Below are positions 33,813 through 43,922 of a stretch of 64,000 nt of DNA, in pieces. How positions within the stretch are numbered: position 1 is the first letter of the stretch; each line of letters opens with the position of its first letter. The stretch spans positions 27,408 to 91,407 of the forward strand of contig NZ_JAGPWC010000014.1 in the NCBI RefSeq assembly GCF_018119405.1, given 5' to 3'. The position numbers and the translations under genes were made by a program. Source of the stretch: Massilia sp. ST3. Lineage in GTDB: Bacteria > Pseudomonadota > Gammaproteobacteria > Burkholderiales > Burkholderiaceae_D. The notes under the pieces are model-generated. The model was not told where the DNA came from. It ran no database searches and was given only the letters and a program-made list of their open reading frames with translations.

Positions 33813-33827
33813 TGTAGTCAAATAACA
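33813..33827. promoter_or_regulatory. 15-bp operator copy, proximal site of the esterase gene
   Basis: TGTAGTCAAATAACA, 23 bp before the esterase ATG and just upstream of its ribosome site GAAGGAGA. If the -10 element is TAAAAT near 33775, the site lies downstream of the transcription start, a typical repressor position. Confidence 0.75.
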
Positions 33828-33850
33828 TCCATACCTGAAGGAGACACTGC

Positions 33851-34747
33851 ATGCGTTCGTTCGGCGTTCATCTCATCCCGCTATGTTTCTGCGCCACCCT
33901 GGCTGCCTTCGGCGCGCTTGCGCCAGTCCACGCCGCCGACAAACCCGAGCCGGCCAAGGCCTCGACCGCCCTGCCGGGCGTCAGCCTGCTGCCGGAGCAG
34001 CTCGAGATGCCGGGCCTGAATCGCAAGCGCCAGATCCGCATGTACCTGCCGCCGGGCTACGCCACCTCCGGCAAGCGCTACCCCGTCCTTTACATGCACG
34101 ACGGCCAGAACCTGTTCGACACGGCCACCGCCTACGCGGGCGAATGGAAGGTCGACGAGACGCTGGACGCGCTGGCAAAGGAAGGCAAGCTGGAACTGAT
34201 CGTGGTCGGCATCGACAACGGCCAGGAAAAGCGCATGACGGAGCTGAACGCCTGGAGCAACCCGCGCTTCGGCGCGGCGGAAGGCAAGGAATACACGGAC
34301 TTCGTGGTCAAGACGCTCAAGCCGCTGATCGACGCCACATACCGCACCCTGCCCGACCGCGCCAACACGGCGATCATGGGCAGTTCGATGGGCGGCCTGG
34401 CCTCGCACTACGCGCTGGTGCAGTATCCGGAGGTGTTCAGCAAGGCGGGCGTGTTCTCGCCGGCCTACTGGACCGCCCGGCCATCCTTCGACTTCGTGGC
34501 GCGGAAGCCGGCGCCGAAGGATGCGCGCGTTTACCTCTTAATGGGCGGGAAGGAAGGACGGGAGATGGTGTCCGACGTCAAGCGCATGGCCGATGTCGTG
34601 CGCAAGAGCGGGCACCCGGCTGCCAACACGGTGCTGAAGATCGTGCCGGGGGCGGAGCACAACGAGGCGTTCTGGGCCGGTGAACTGCGCGAGGCGCTGT
34701 TGTGGATGTTTGCGCCGGCGGACACCAAGGTCGCCAGCAGCAAATAA
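33851..34747 (+). CDS. Exported esterase (Fes/IroE-like alpha/beta hydrolase)
   Basis: 298 residues. Signal peptide ends near APVHAADK. An esterase-D-type alpha/beta hydrolase domain follows: YPVLYMHDGQNLFD, nucleophile Ser in AIMGSSMGGLASHYAL and the C-terminal His in VPGAEHNEAFW. Related enzymes cleave enterobactin-type or carbohydrate esters; in maltodextrin loci homologues are annotated as putative esterases. GAAGGAGA lies 7 nt before the ATG. Two identical operator copies in front of it tie it to the MFS/TonB regulon, which argues for a sugar-related rather than siderophore role. That is an inference. Confidence 0.87.
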   Translation: MRSFGVHLIPLCFCATLAAFGALAPVHAADKPEPAKASTALPGVSLLPEQLEMPGLNRKRQIRMYLPPGYATSGKRYPVLYMHDGQNLFDTATAYAGEWKVDETLDALAKEGKLELIVVGIDNGQEKRMTELNAWSNPRFGAAEGKEYTDFVVKTLKPLIDATYRTLPDRANTAIMGSSMGGLASHYALVQYPEVFSKAGVFSPAYWTARPSFDFVARKPAPKDARVYLLMGGKEGREMVSDVKRMADVVRKSGHPAANTVLKIVPGAEHNEAFWAGELREALLWMFAPADTKVASSK

Positions 34748-34764
34748 GCCGCCTGCATCACCAA

Positions 34765-34895
34765 CGTCGTTCCGGCGAAGGCCGGAACCCAAGTTCGTTG
34801 CGCGCCACTAACGCTTAACGGTAGTGGCGGAGCACGCAAACTTGGACGGAACAATGCCAGTGGCATTGTTCCGGCCTTCGCCGGGATGACGTCGT
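34765..34895. repeat. Paired palindromic repeat, family 2, copy B, with an extra 25-bp palindrome
   Basis: Unit 1 (34768-34797) GTTCCGGC-GAAG-GCCGGAAC then CCAAGTTCG; unit 2 (about 34836-34892) AAACTTGG...CCGGCCTTCGCCGG. Unit 2 carries an added palindrome at 34848-34872: GGAACAATGCCA, centre G, TGGCATTGTTCC. Lies between the esterase and DEAD-box genes (convergent). Confidence 0.85.
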
Positions 34896-34959
34896 TTGAG
34901 TGCGGCGCTAATGCATACGCAGCGCTTTATTCAGCGCTGCTTCAGCCGCAATCAGTGCC

Positions 34960-36759
<1,800 letters not shown>

Positions 36760-36880
36760 GGATGACTTTCTGTGATTACTTTACTAAAGCGGTAGTTTAC
36801 TCGGTCCGGGGGTGGGACGCGGGGACAATTTGGGTTGTGCTTTGGGGCAACATGGGTGGAGGCGCGGGTGGTCTGCACGC

Positions 36881-36972
36881 AAACTTGGGTCCCGGCTTTC
36901 GCCGGGACGACGGCTCGAGAGCTGGTGGCAAGTCCCAAATCCGTCGTTCCGGCGAAGGCCGGAACCCAATTT
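36881..36972. repeat. Paired palindromic repeat, family 2, copy C
   Basis: Unit 1 AAACTTGG then GTCCCGGC-TTTC-GCCGGGAC; unit 2 GTTCCGGC-GAAG-GCCGGAAC then CCAATT. In the 288-bp gap between the halogenase terminator and the DEAD-box gene; nothing else is recognisable there. Confidence 0.82.
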
Positions 36973-36993
36973 TTCGAGCAAAGCCAGGAACCA

Positions 36994-37025
36994 CAAAAGA
37001 GAACGGCCGCACAAAGCGGCCGTTC
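36994..37025 (-). terminator. Terminator of the TonB receptor-halogenase transcript
   Basis: On the minus strand, GAACGGCCGC, loop TTTGT, GCGGCCGTTC, then TCTTTTG. It lies 22 nt after the halogenase stop codon. Confidence 0.85.
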
Positions 37026-37047
37026 GAACCACCCATGCAGGTATGGC

Positions 37048-38559
37048 CTACATCTTCTTCGCCGCACACATCTTGGCGACGTATTCATCGTGCGACGGCA
37101 TCACCCCCACGCACTTCGCGATCACCCCGCGCACCCCTTCCAGGTACTCGGCGATGTCCTCCTCGGACTGGGTGTCGACCAGCGGGTGGTAGCCCTCGAT
37201 CGGCATGTTCTGCCCTTCGAAGACCTGGATCCATCCCACTTCCGAGAACAGCTCGTTGTCCACCCGGACCACGCGCCCGTGCGAGCGGTACATGTCCATC
37301 TTGTGGCGCAGGGTGTCCGGGATCGCCATGTGCGCGCACTCGGTCCAGTAGGCCGAATCGGTGCGCTGGTTCAGGTGGTAGTGCAGGATGATGAAGTCGC
37401 GGATGCGCTCGTACTCGAAGCGCGACTGGCGGTTGTATTCCTCGCGGTCGACGGCGCTCCAGCCACGGTCCGGGAAGAAGTCGACCAGGCGCTGGATCGC
37501 CGACTGGATCAGGTGGATGCTGGTCGATTCGATCGGCTCCAGGAAGCCGCCCGCCAGGCCGATGGCCACCACGTTGCGGTTCCAGGCCTGCTTGCGCATG
37601 CCGGTTTCGAATTTGATCAAGCGCGGGTCGGCCAGCGGCTTGCCGTCCAGGTTGGCCAGCAGGGTCGCCGCCGCCTCGTCGTCGCTGATGAAGCGGCTGC
37701 AGTAGACGTGGCCGTTGCCGGTGCGGTGCTGCAGCGGGATGCGCCACTGCCAGCCCGACCCGTGCGCGGTCGCGCGCGTGTAGGGTGTCATCACCGGCGC
37801 CGATTCGCAGGGCACGGCCAGAGCCCGGTCGGCCGGCAGCCAGTGGTTCCAGTGCTCGTAGCCGGTTTCCAGGGTCTGCTCGATCAGCAGGCCGCGGAAG
37901 CCCGAGCAGTCGATGAACAGCTCCCCTTCCACCCGCGCGCCGTTCTCCAGCACCACCGCGTCGATGTGGCCGTCCGGCTCGCGCACCGTGGCGCGCTGAA
38001 TCTTGCCTTCGATGCGGGTCACGCCGCGCGCCTCGGACAGCTTGCGCAGGTATTTTGCGTACAGGCCGGCGTCAAAGTGGTAGGCGTAGTTGATGTCGCG
38101 CAGCGGCGAGTTCGGCACGTCATGGCGCGCCGGCATGAATTTGTTCGCCTTGGCGGCCATGCGCGTGATCGAGTATTCCTCGAGCGGCGCGGCCTTGCCG
38201 GCCAGGCGCATCTTCTGCCAGTACTGGTCGAAGGGCACGGTCGCCAGGTCCTGGCCCAGGCGCCCGAAGCCGTGCATGTAGCGCTCGCCCAGCTTGCCCC
38301 AGTTGACGAATTCCACGCCCAGCTTGAAGCTGCCCATGGTCTCGCGCATGAACTCGTGCTCGTCGATGCCGACCACGCGGTTGAAGCGCTGGATCATCGG
38401 GATGGTCGCCTCGCCCACGCCGACAATGCCGATCTCGTCGGATTCCACCAGGCGGATGTTGTAGCGGCCGTTGAGCATGGTCGACAGCGCCGCCGCGGTC
38501 ATCCAGCCGGCGGTGCCGCCGCCGACGATGACGATGTCCTTGATTGCTTGGTTCTGCAT
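37048..38559 (-). CDS. Flavin-dependent tryptophan halogenase family protein
   Basis: 503 residues. FAD-binding VIVGGGTAGWMTAAAL at the N-terminus; the halogenase hallmark WxWxIP as GWQWRIPLQ. The position of the active-site lysine (MGSFKLGVEFVNWG) and the catalytic glutamate (LEPIESTSIHL) are both present, so it looks catalytically competent. The natural substrate is unknown. Such genes sit next to Xanthomonas/Caulobacter-type TonB receptors in many glycan loci, and a role in free tryptophan halogenation is doubtful there. The start at 38559 has AGGA 6 nt upstream. It follows the TonB receptor gene but behind an intrinsic terminator, so expression depends on read-through. Confidence 0.93.
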   Translation of the reverse strand: MQNQAIKDIVIVGGGTAGWMTAAALSTMLNGRYNIRLVESDEIGIVGVGEATIPMIQRFNRVVGIDEHEFMRETMGSFKLGVEFVNWGKLGERYMHGFGRLGQDLATVPFDQYWQKMRLAGKAAPLEEYSITRMAAKANKFMPARHDVPNSPLRDINYAYHFDAGLYAKYLRKLSEARGVTRIEGKIQRATVREPDGHIDAVVLENGARVEGELFIDCSGFRGLLIEQTLETGYEHWNHWLPADRALAVPCESAPVMTPYTRATAHGSGWQWRIPLQHRTGNGHVYCSRFISDDEAAATLLANLDGKPLADPRLIKFETGMRKQAWNRNVVAIGLAGGFLEPIESTSIHLIQSAIQRLVDFFPDRGWSAVDREEYNRQSRFEYERIRDFIILHYHLNQRTDSAYWTECAHMAIPDTLRHKMDMYRSHGRVVRVDNELFSEVGWIQVFEGQNMPIEGYHPLVDTQSEEDIAEYLEGVRGVIAKCVGVMPSHDEYVAKMCAAKKM

Positions 38560-38591
38560 GTTGTGTCCTGCCGTACTGGTAGTCGCAAAAT

Positions 38592-38628
38592 GAAAAACAA
38601 CCCCTGAAGCGCGAGGCGTCAGGGGTTG
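38592..38628 (-). terminator. Terminator between the TonB receptor and halogenase genes
   Basis: CAACCCCTGA (38598-38607) pairs with TCAGGGGTTG (38619-38628) around an 11-nt loop; the minus-strand product ends in TTTTTCATTTT. It would attenuate halogenase transcription relative to the receptor. Confidence 0.88.
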
Positions 38629-38651
38629 CATTGTAGCCCTACTCAGTTCAA

Positions 38652-41546
38652 TTAGAACTTGTAGCTTGCGCCGAAGTGGTAGGTGCGGCCGTAGTCCACG
38701 CGGTTCGACGGGTTGTTCTCGTCGGTGGTGAACTCGAGGAACGGCGCGTTGTTCCAGTTCTGCGCCTGGGCGAAGATGCTCAGGCCCTTCAGCCAGCCCT
38801 TCTGGAACTCGTACGAAGCCTGCAGGTCGACGATGGTCTCACCCTTGATGAAGGTGAGCTGCGCGTTGTCCTGGAAGTCCGACACCTGGCCCAGGAAGCT
38901 CGAACGCTTGCGCGCCGCGGCGGCGATCTGGAAGCCGTTCTTCTCGTAGTACAGGCGCAGGTTGGTCACCTTGCGCGACAGGCCCGGCAGCGGGATGCTG
39001 CCCGGATCGCCGTTCACGTTCGGGAAGCCCGCCTCAGGCAGGTTCACGCTGCTCTTGGTGTCCGAGTGGTTGACCATCACGCCGAAGCCGTCCAGGTAGT
39101 TGGTCAGCATCGAGAACGGGATGTTCGCGGCCAGCTCGAAGCCCTTCAGGTTGCCGCCGTCGCCGTTGAGCGGCTGGGTGAACAGGCCGACGGTCGAGCC
39201 GGCGTACGGGCCGGTCTGCGGCAGCGGCGTGGTCGGCGTGATGTACGGCGCGTAGTCGAACACGACCGGCACACGCAGGATGTAGGTGTCGAGCTTCTTG
39301 TAGAACAGCGCGGCGCTGACATAGCCCTTGTTGCCGAAGTACTTCTCGTACGACAGGTCGAGCGCCTTGGCGCGGAACGGCTTCAGCTGCGGGTTGCCGC
39401 CGCTGCCGGTCAGGATCGAGACGCCCTGGGTCGCGAGGCCGAAGTTCTGGCCGGCGCGCAGGTCGTCCAGGTTGGCGCGCGAGACCACCTTGGCGGCGCC
39501 GAGGCGCAGCATCTGCTCGTTGCCCAGGTCGAAGGACACGTTCAGGCTCGGCAGGACATCCCAGTAGCTGTCGCCGTCGCTGACGCGCTGCGCCGGGCAG
39601 GTGTCGGTGGTGTTGCCGACGCAACGGGCGCGGTCGACCACGTAGCCGCCGCCGGTCTGGCGGGTGTGGATCGCCTGCACGCCGGCGTTGCCGCGGTAGG
39701 ACAGGCCGAACAGCTCGCCTTCCAGGTTACCCATGACGTAGCCGGTGTTGATGCGCTCCTGCACATCCCAGAACTTGTTGTAGATGTCGGCGTCGACCTT
39801 GTTGGCCAGTTCGTAGATCGTACCCAGCGAACCGCGCGGATCCCAGGAAGCGACCTGGAAGCCCGAGGCGCCGGCGAAGGCGACGTCGCTGCCCGGCATG
39901 GTCACGGCCGCGTACGGACCGTCGCCGCCCTTGATCACCAGGCGGCCTTCAGGGCCGGTGCGCGACTTGTCGCGCGAGGTGTGGTTGAAGCCGAAGGTGG
40001 CGCCGGTCAGCGGGCCCCACTCGAGGTCGCGCTTGGCGGTCAGGCGCATCGCCTTGACCTGGTCCTCGACGTAAGGCTGGGCCAGGTAGCCGGCCTGCGG
40101 CGAGGTCTCGCCGCCGGACCAGCCCATGACGTCGGTCAGGCGCGCGACGCTGCGGTCGGCGTAGTTCGAGCCCGGGGTGTACTTCACTTCGGTGACGTTG
40201 CCGCCGTCGAAGTTCGTGTAATTCAGGGTGTCCTGGGCGCGGCCCGGGATACCGGCGGTGGTTTCGTAGCGCGAACCCAGCTTGGTGGCCTTCGACCAGG
40301 TCAGGTCGGCGGCGGTGGTCCACTCGCCGATCTTCAGCTCGTTGTTCCAGCCGATGGTCTTGAGGTCGTCTTCCGCGCCTTCGTAGTGGTTACGCACCAC
40401 GCCTTTCCAGTTGCTGATGGTGCCGCTGGTGGCGACGCCGTTCGACACGGTGGCGCTGCTCAGCACGTGGTTCAGCTCGTAGCGGCCGCCGGCATTGAAG
40501 GCGACGCCGCCTTCGAAGCCGGTCTTCTTCAGGCCGGTTTCGCCGGCCGAGTAGAACAGGTCGACGGTCGACTTGAAGTTCTTGTTGGGACGGAACTGCA
40601 GCGAGGCGAAGGCGCCGTCGCGGTTATGCGAGCTCACCTCGGTGTCGTAGCCGAAACCGCCCGGCGTCTTCACCTGGGTGCCGTTGTAATCCATGGTGGC
40701 GGTGCCCCAGGAATTGAACTTCGACTGGCCGCCGCCCATTTCCTCGTAGCGGGTGAAGCCCATCGCCACGCCGATGGTGCGGTTGGCGAACTGGTCGATG
40801 TAGGACAGGGTGTAGCGGTCGCCATCGCCTTCCGGCAGGCCGTCGCGCTGCTTCACGCCCAGGCGGCTCTTCTTGTAGCTGACGGCGACGGTGCGCTTGC
40901 CGAAGTCCAGCGGCTGGACGGTGCGCAGGTCGATGGTCGAGGCCAGGCCCTGGCCGATGACGCTCGCGTCCGGGGTCTTGTAGATGACGATGGAACCCAT
41001 CAGTTCGGCCGGGAACAGGTCGAACTCGGGCGAACGGGCATTGCCGGTCGAGGCCATTTCGCGGCCGTTCAGCAGGGTGCCGTTGAAGCTCGGCGACAGG
41101 CCGCGCACCGAGATGTCCGACGCCTTGCCCGAGCTGCGGCCGCGCTGGGCCGACACGCCCGGCAGGCGCGAGATCGATTCGGCGACGCTCTGGTCCGGCA
41201 GCTTGCCGATGTCTTCGGCCGAGATGGCTTCGACGATCGAGCTGGAATTCTTCTTGATCGAGATCGCCGCTTCGATACCGCGGCGGATACCGGTCACGGT
41301 CACGGTCGCGGGGACGTTACCGGAAGCGGTAGCGCCTGGCGGGGTCGGCTCGGCGGCAGCCGCTGCCTGCTCGGCCGATGCCGGCTGGGTGGCGGCGCTC
41401 GTGACGGCGTTGCTGGTGGTGTCCTGCGCTTGCGCGTAGGCGCTGCCCGCGAACACGGACAGGAAGACTGCGCAGCCGGCGGCGACCGGGCTCAGCTGGA
41501 ATGCAAGGCGGGCCGGCTCGGCGCGCTTGGTTGCGAAGATGTTCAT
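38652..41546 (-). CDS. TonB-dependent receptor, Xanthomonas/Caulobacter (maltodextrin-type)
   Basis: 964 residues. Signal peptide ends near GSAYAQAQ. An Ala/Pro-rich linker leads to a plug domain (about 85-215: VTVTGIRRGIEAAISIKKNS, SVAESISRLPGVSAQRGRSS). The 22-strand barrel ends in aromatic HFGASYKF, the signal for outer-membrane insertion. Family resemblance is to the large sugar receptors of the MalA type. With the divergent GH13 gene and the MFS gene, maltodextrin uptake is the likely role. AGGGGA lies 5 nt before the ATG. The 525-bp upstream gap has five operator-like sites. Confidence 0.93.
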   Translation of the reverse strand: MNIFATKRAEPARLAFQLSPVAAGCAVFLSVFAGSAYAQAQDTTSNAVTSAATQPASAEQAAAAAEPTPPGATASGNVPATVTVTGIRRGIEAAISIKKNSSSIVEAISAEDIGKLPDQSVAESISRLPGVSAQRGRSSGKASDISVRGLSPSFNGTLLNGREMASTGNARSPEFDLFPAELMGSIVIYKTPDASVIGQGLASTIDLRTVQPLDFGKRTVAVSYKKSRLGVKQRDGLPEGDGDRYTLSYIDQFANRTIGVAMGFTRYEEMGGGQSKFNSWGTATMDYNGTQVKTPGGFGYDTEVSSHNRDGAFASLQFRPNKNFKSTVDLFYSAGETGLKKTGFEGGVAFNAGGRYELNHVLSSATVSNGVATSGTISNWKGVVRNHYEGAEDDLKTIGWNNELKIGEWTTAADLTWSKATKLGSRYETTAGIPGRAQDTLNYTNFDGGNVTEVKYTPGSNYADRSVARLTDVMGWSGGETSPQAGYLAQPYVEDQVKAMRLTAKRDLEWGPLTGATFGFNHTSRDKSRTGPEGRLVIKGGDGPYAAVTMPGSDVAFAGASGFQVASWDPRGSLGTIYELANKVDADIYNKFWDVQERINTGYVMGNLEGELFGLSYRGNAGVQAIHTRQTGGGYVVDRARCVGNTTDTCPAQRVSDGDSYWDVLPSLNVSFDLGNEQMLRLGAAKVVSRANLDDLRAGQNFGLATQGVSILTGSGGNPQLKPFRAKALDLSYEKYFGNKGYVSAALFYKKLDTYILRVPVVFDYAPYITPTTPLPQTGPYAGSTVGLFTQPLNGDGGNLKGFELAANIPFSMLTNYLDGFGVMVNHSDTKSSVNLPEAGFPNVNGDPGSIPLPGLSRKVTNLRLYYEKNGFQIAAAARKRSSFLGQVSDFQDNAQLTFIKGETIVDLQASYEFQKGWLKGLSIFAQAQNWNNAPFLEFTTDENNPSNRVDYGRTYHFGASYKF

Positions 41547-41649
41547 GTGTCCCCTCTAAAAGACGATATGTTTTTTCCCGAAACTACAGCGCGACAGGCA
41601 GCGGCGCGGCAGCCCAAGCAAACGGTTTTGAACGTTCTATCAACGATTC

Positions 41650-41664
41650 TGTATTAAAACTAGA
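41650..41664. promoter_or_regulatory. Operator-like site 1 of the TonB/neopullulanase gap
   Basis: TGTATTAAAACTAGA, 10 of 12 half-site positions of TGTAGT-N3-ACTACA. About 100 bp upstream of the TonB receptor start. Confidence 0.5.
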
Positions 41665-41745
41665 TGCACTGTCAACGGGAGTTGCTTGTCACTACGATAT
41701 TGGCATGTTTTTTCAATATTCGCCCGAAAATAGGGGTCGTGACGT

Positions 41746-41793
41746 TGTATTTGGGCTACACGGACGTGTACCGACGCCTGTAGTACGACTACA
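41746..41793. promoter_or_regulatory. Operator-like sites 2 and 3, 33 bp apart
   Basis: TGTATTTGGGCTACA at 41746-41760 and TGTAGTACGACTACA at 41779-41793. The second is a perfect palindrome (TGTAGT, ACG, ACTACA) and defines the motif. Spacing of three helical turns favours cooperative binding on one face of the DNA. Confidence 0.78.
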
Positions 41794-41901
41794 AATGCGC
41801 CATTTAATTGCACTTTGTTATGTTTTTGCACTCCCTTAGTGCATAAAATGAGGGAAATGTTTGCCATCAAACTAGCGAACATTTCTTGTTGTTCGCTAAC
41901 A

Positions 41902-41916
41902 TGTACTTTGACTAGA
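41902..41916. promoter_or_regulatory. Operator-like site 4
   Basis: TGTACTTTGACTAGA; read on the other strand the identical copies near 33 kb (TGTTATTTGACTACA) agree with it at 12 of 15 positions. Confidence 0.55.
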
Positions 41917-42021
41917 TTTCTGGCGGTGTTGCAGTTTTGAGACGCCCGCGTTTCTATAGTATTCTCATGGCAACACAACAACGCGCGGCATTCTGTTCCG
42001 CATCTTTGCCTGCACTGCGGT

Positions 42022-42036
42022 TGTAGTCTGACTACG
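42022..42036. promoter_or_regulatory. Operator-like site 5, in front of the neopullulanase gene
   Basis: TGTAGTCTGACTACG, one end base short of a perfect palindrome, 35 bp before the ATG at 42072. The rest of the 525-bp gap (41547-42071) is AT-rich relative to the window and holds no gene I can support. Confidence 0.75.
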
Positions 42037-42071
42037 GGATAGGGCAAACCGGCGGGATCGGCCCATCCATC

Positions 42072-43922
42072 ATGAGACAGCTCCTCGCCACCCTCCTCCT
42101 CGGCGCTTGCTTCGCCGCCCACGCCCAGGCGCCCGCCATCGACCGCATGGAGCCGCCGTTCTGGTGGACCGGCATGCAGAACAAGCAATTGCAGCTGATG
42201 GTCCACGGCGAGCGCATCGCCGAACTGGAGCCCGCCCTCGCCCATCCGGGCGTGCGCATCGCCCAAGTGACCCGGGTGCCGAACAAAAACTATCTCTTCA
42301 TCGACCTGGTCGTGGGCGAGGACGCGAAGCCCGGCAGCTTCGAGATCCGCTTCAGCGGCGCCGGCCGCACGGCCACCCATGCCTACCGCCTGCTGGCGCG
42401 CGCGCCAGGGTCCGCCGGCCGCCAGGGCTTCGGCAGCAAGGATGCGATCTACCAGGTCATGCCCGACCGCTTCGCCAACGGCGATCCCTCCAACGACAGC
42501 CTGCCCGCCATGGCGGACAAGCTGGACCGCAAGAACGGCGGCGGCCGCCACGGCGGCGACATCGCGGGCATGATCGGAAAACTCGACTACATCGCCGGCC
42601 TCGGCTTCACCCAGCTCTGGCCCACGCCCCTGGTCGAGAACGACATGCCGGCCTACTCCTACCACGGCTATGCGGCCACCGACCATTACCGCATCGATCC
42701 GCGCTACGGCAGCAACGAGGACTTCGTGCGCCTGTCGCGCGAAGCGAAGGCGCGCGGCATCGGCCTGATCCAGGACGTGGTGCTGTCGCACATCGGCAGC
42801 CGCCACTGGTGGATGAAGGACCTGCCGACGCCGGACTGGGTCAACTACGGCGGCAAGTTCGTGCCGACCGCCCACCACCGCACCGCGGTCCAGGATCCCT
42901 ACGCCTCGAAGGAGGACGCCGACAACTTCACGCGCGGCTGGTTCGTCGAGAGCATGCCGGACCTGAACCAGTCGAATCCCCTGGTGGCCAACTACCTCAT
43001 CCAGAACAACATCTGGTGGATCGAGTACGCGAACCTGGCGGGCCTGCGCATCGACACTTTCGGCTACTCGGACAGCGCCTTCCTCAGCGAGTACACCAGG
43101 CGCATCATGGCGGAGTACCCGAAGCTGAACCTGGTGGGCGAGGAATGGAGCACCAAGGTGCCGGTGGTGGCGCGCTGGCAGCGCGGCAAGGCCAACTTCG
43201 ACGGCTACACCGCCTCGACCCCGAGCCTGATGGACTTTCCGCTGGCCGAGGCCATGCGCAACGCCCTGGCGGCCAAGGACGGCCACAACGTGTTCAACGA
43301 AGTCTACGAGACGCTGTCGCTCGACTACCTGTATCCGGAGCCGGGCAACCTGGTCCTGTTCGCGGGTAACCACGACCTGGCGCGCCTGTACAGCGTGGTC
43401 GGCGAAGACCTGGACAAGTTCAAGATGGACCTGGTGTTCACCATGACCATGCCGCGCATCCCGCAGTTCTACACCGGCGACGAGATCCTCAAGACCAGCG
43501 CCACCAAGGAGCGCAACGACGCCAGCTACCGTACCGACTTCCCCGGCGGCTGGCAGGGCGACAAGGTCGACGCCTTCAGCGGGCAAGGCCTCACGCCGCG
43601 CCAGCGCGAGGCGCAGGACTTCGTGCGCAAGCTGGTCAACTGGCGCAAGGGCCAGCCGCTGATCCATCACGGCAAGCTGATGCACTACGGTCCGCGCGAC
43701 AACACCTGGGTCTACTTCCGCTACGGCGACAGCGGCAAGGTGCTGGTGGCCTTCAACAACAACCCGAAGGAGATGATCCTCGGCGTCGAGCGCTTCCACG
43801 AGATGCTGGGCGGCGTGTCCTCGGGGCGGGATGTCCTGAGCGGCAAGGCCTACGACCTGCGCAGCGAGCTGCGCCTGCCGGCGCGCTCCGCCATCATCCT
43901 CGAATTGCAGGTGGCGCCATGA
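42072..43922 (+). CDS. Exported neopullulanase/cyclomaltodextrinase (GH13, SusA-like)
   Basis: 616 residues. Signal peptide MRQLLATLLLGACFAAHAQA; N-terminal cyclomaltodextrinase-type beta domain (about 20-118, PPFWWTGMQNKQLQLMVHG); GH13 barrel from AIYQVMPDRFANGDPSND. Catalytic residues: Asp in GLRIDTFGYSD, Glu in NLVGEEWST, Asp in FAGNHDLAR. The order and the PPFWW...M start match SusA-like enzymes, which cut cyclodextrins, pullulan and maltodextrins in the periplasm. Divergent from the TonB receptor gene with a shared operator-rich region. The downstream glycosidase overlaps by four bases (ATGA). Confidence 0.93.
   Translation: MRQLLATLLLGACFAAHAQAPAIDRMEPPFWWTGMQNKQLQLMVHGERIAELEPALAHPGVRIAQVTRVPNKNYLFIDLVVGEDAKPGSFEIRFSGAGRTATHAYRLLARAPGSAGRQGFGSKDAIYQVMPDRFANGDPSNDSLPAMADKLDRKNGGGRHGGDIAGMIGKLDYIAGLGFTQLWPTPLVENDMPAYSYHGYAATDHYRIDPRYGSNEDFVRLSREAKARGIGLIQDVVLSHIGSRHWWMKDLPTPDWVNYGGKFVPTAHHRTAVQDPYASKEDADNFTRGWFVESMPDLNQSNPLVANYLIQNNIWWIEYANLAGLRIDTFGYSDSAFLSEYTRRIMAEYPKLNLVGEEWSTKVPVVARWQRGKANFDGYTASTPSLMDFPLAEAMRNALAAKDGHNVFNEVYETLSLDYLYPEPGNLVLFAGNHDLARLYSVVGEDLDKFKMDLVFTMTMPRIPQFYTGDEILKTSATKERNDASYRTDFPGGWQGDKVDAFSGQGLTPRQREAQDFVRKLVNWRKGQPLIHHGKLMHYGPRDNTWVYFRYGDSGKVLVAFNNNPKEMILGVERFHEMLGGVSSGRDVLSGKAYDLRSELRLPARSAIILELQVAP

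Noticed and set aside
38676..41657. A 993-codon open frame on the plus strand opposite the TonB receptor
   Set aside because: Same shadow effect; composition is typical of antisense frames and the receptor on the other strand is unambiguous.
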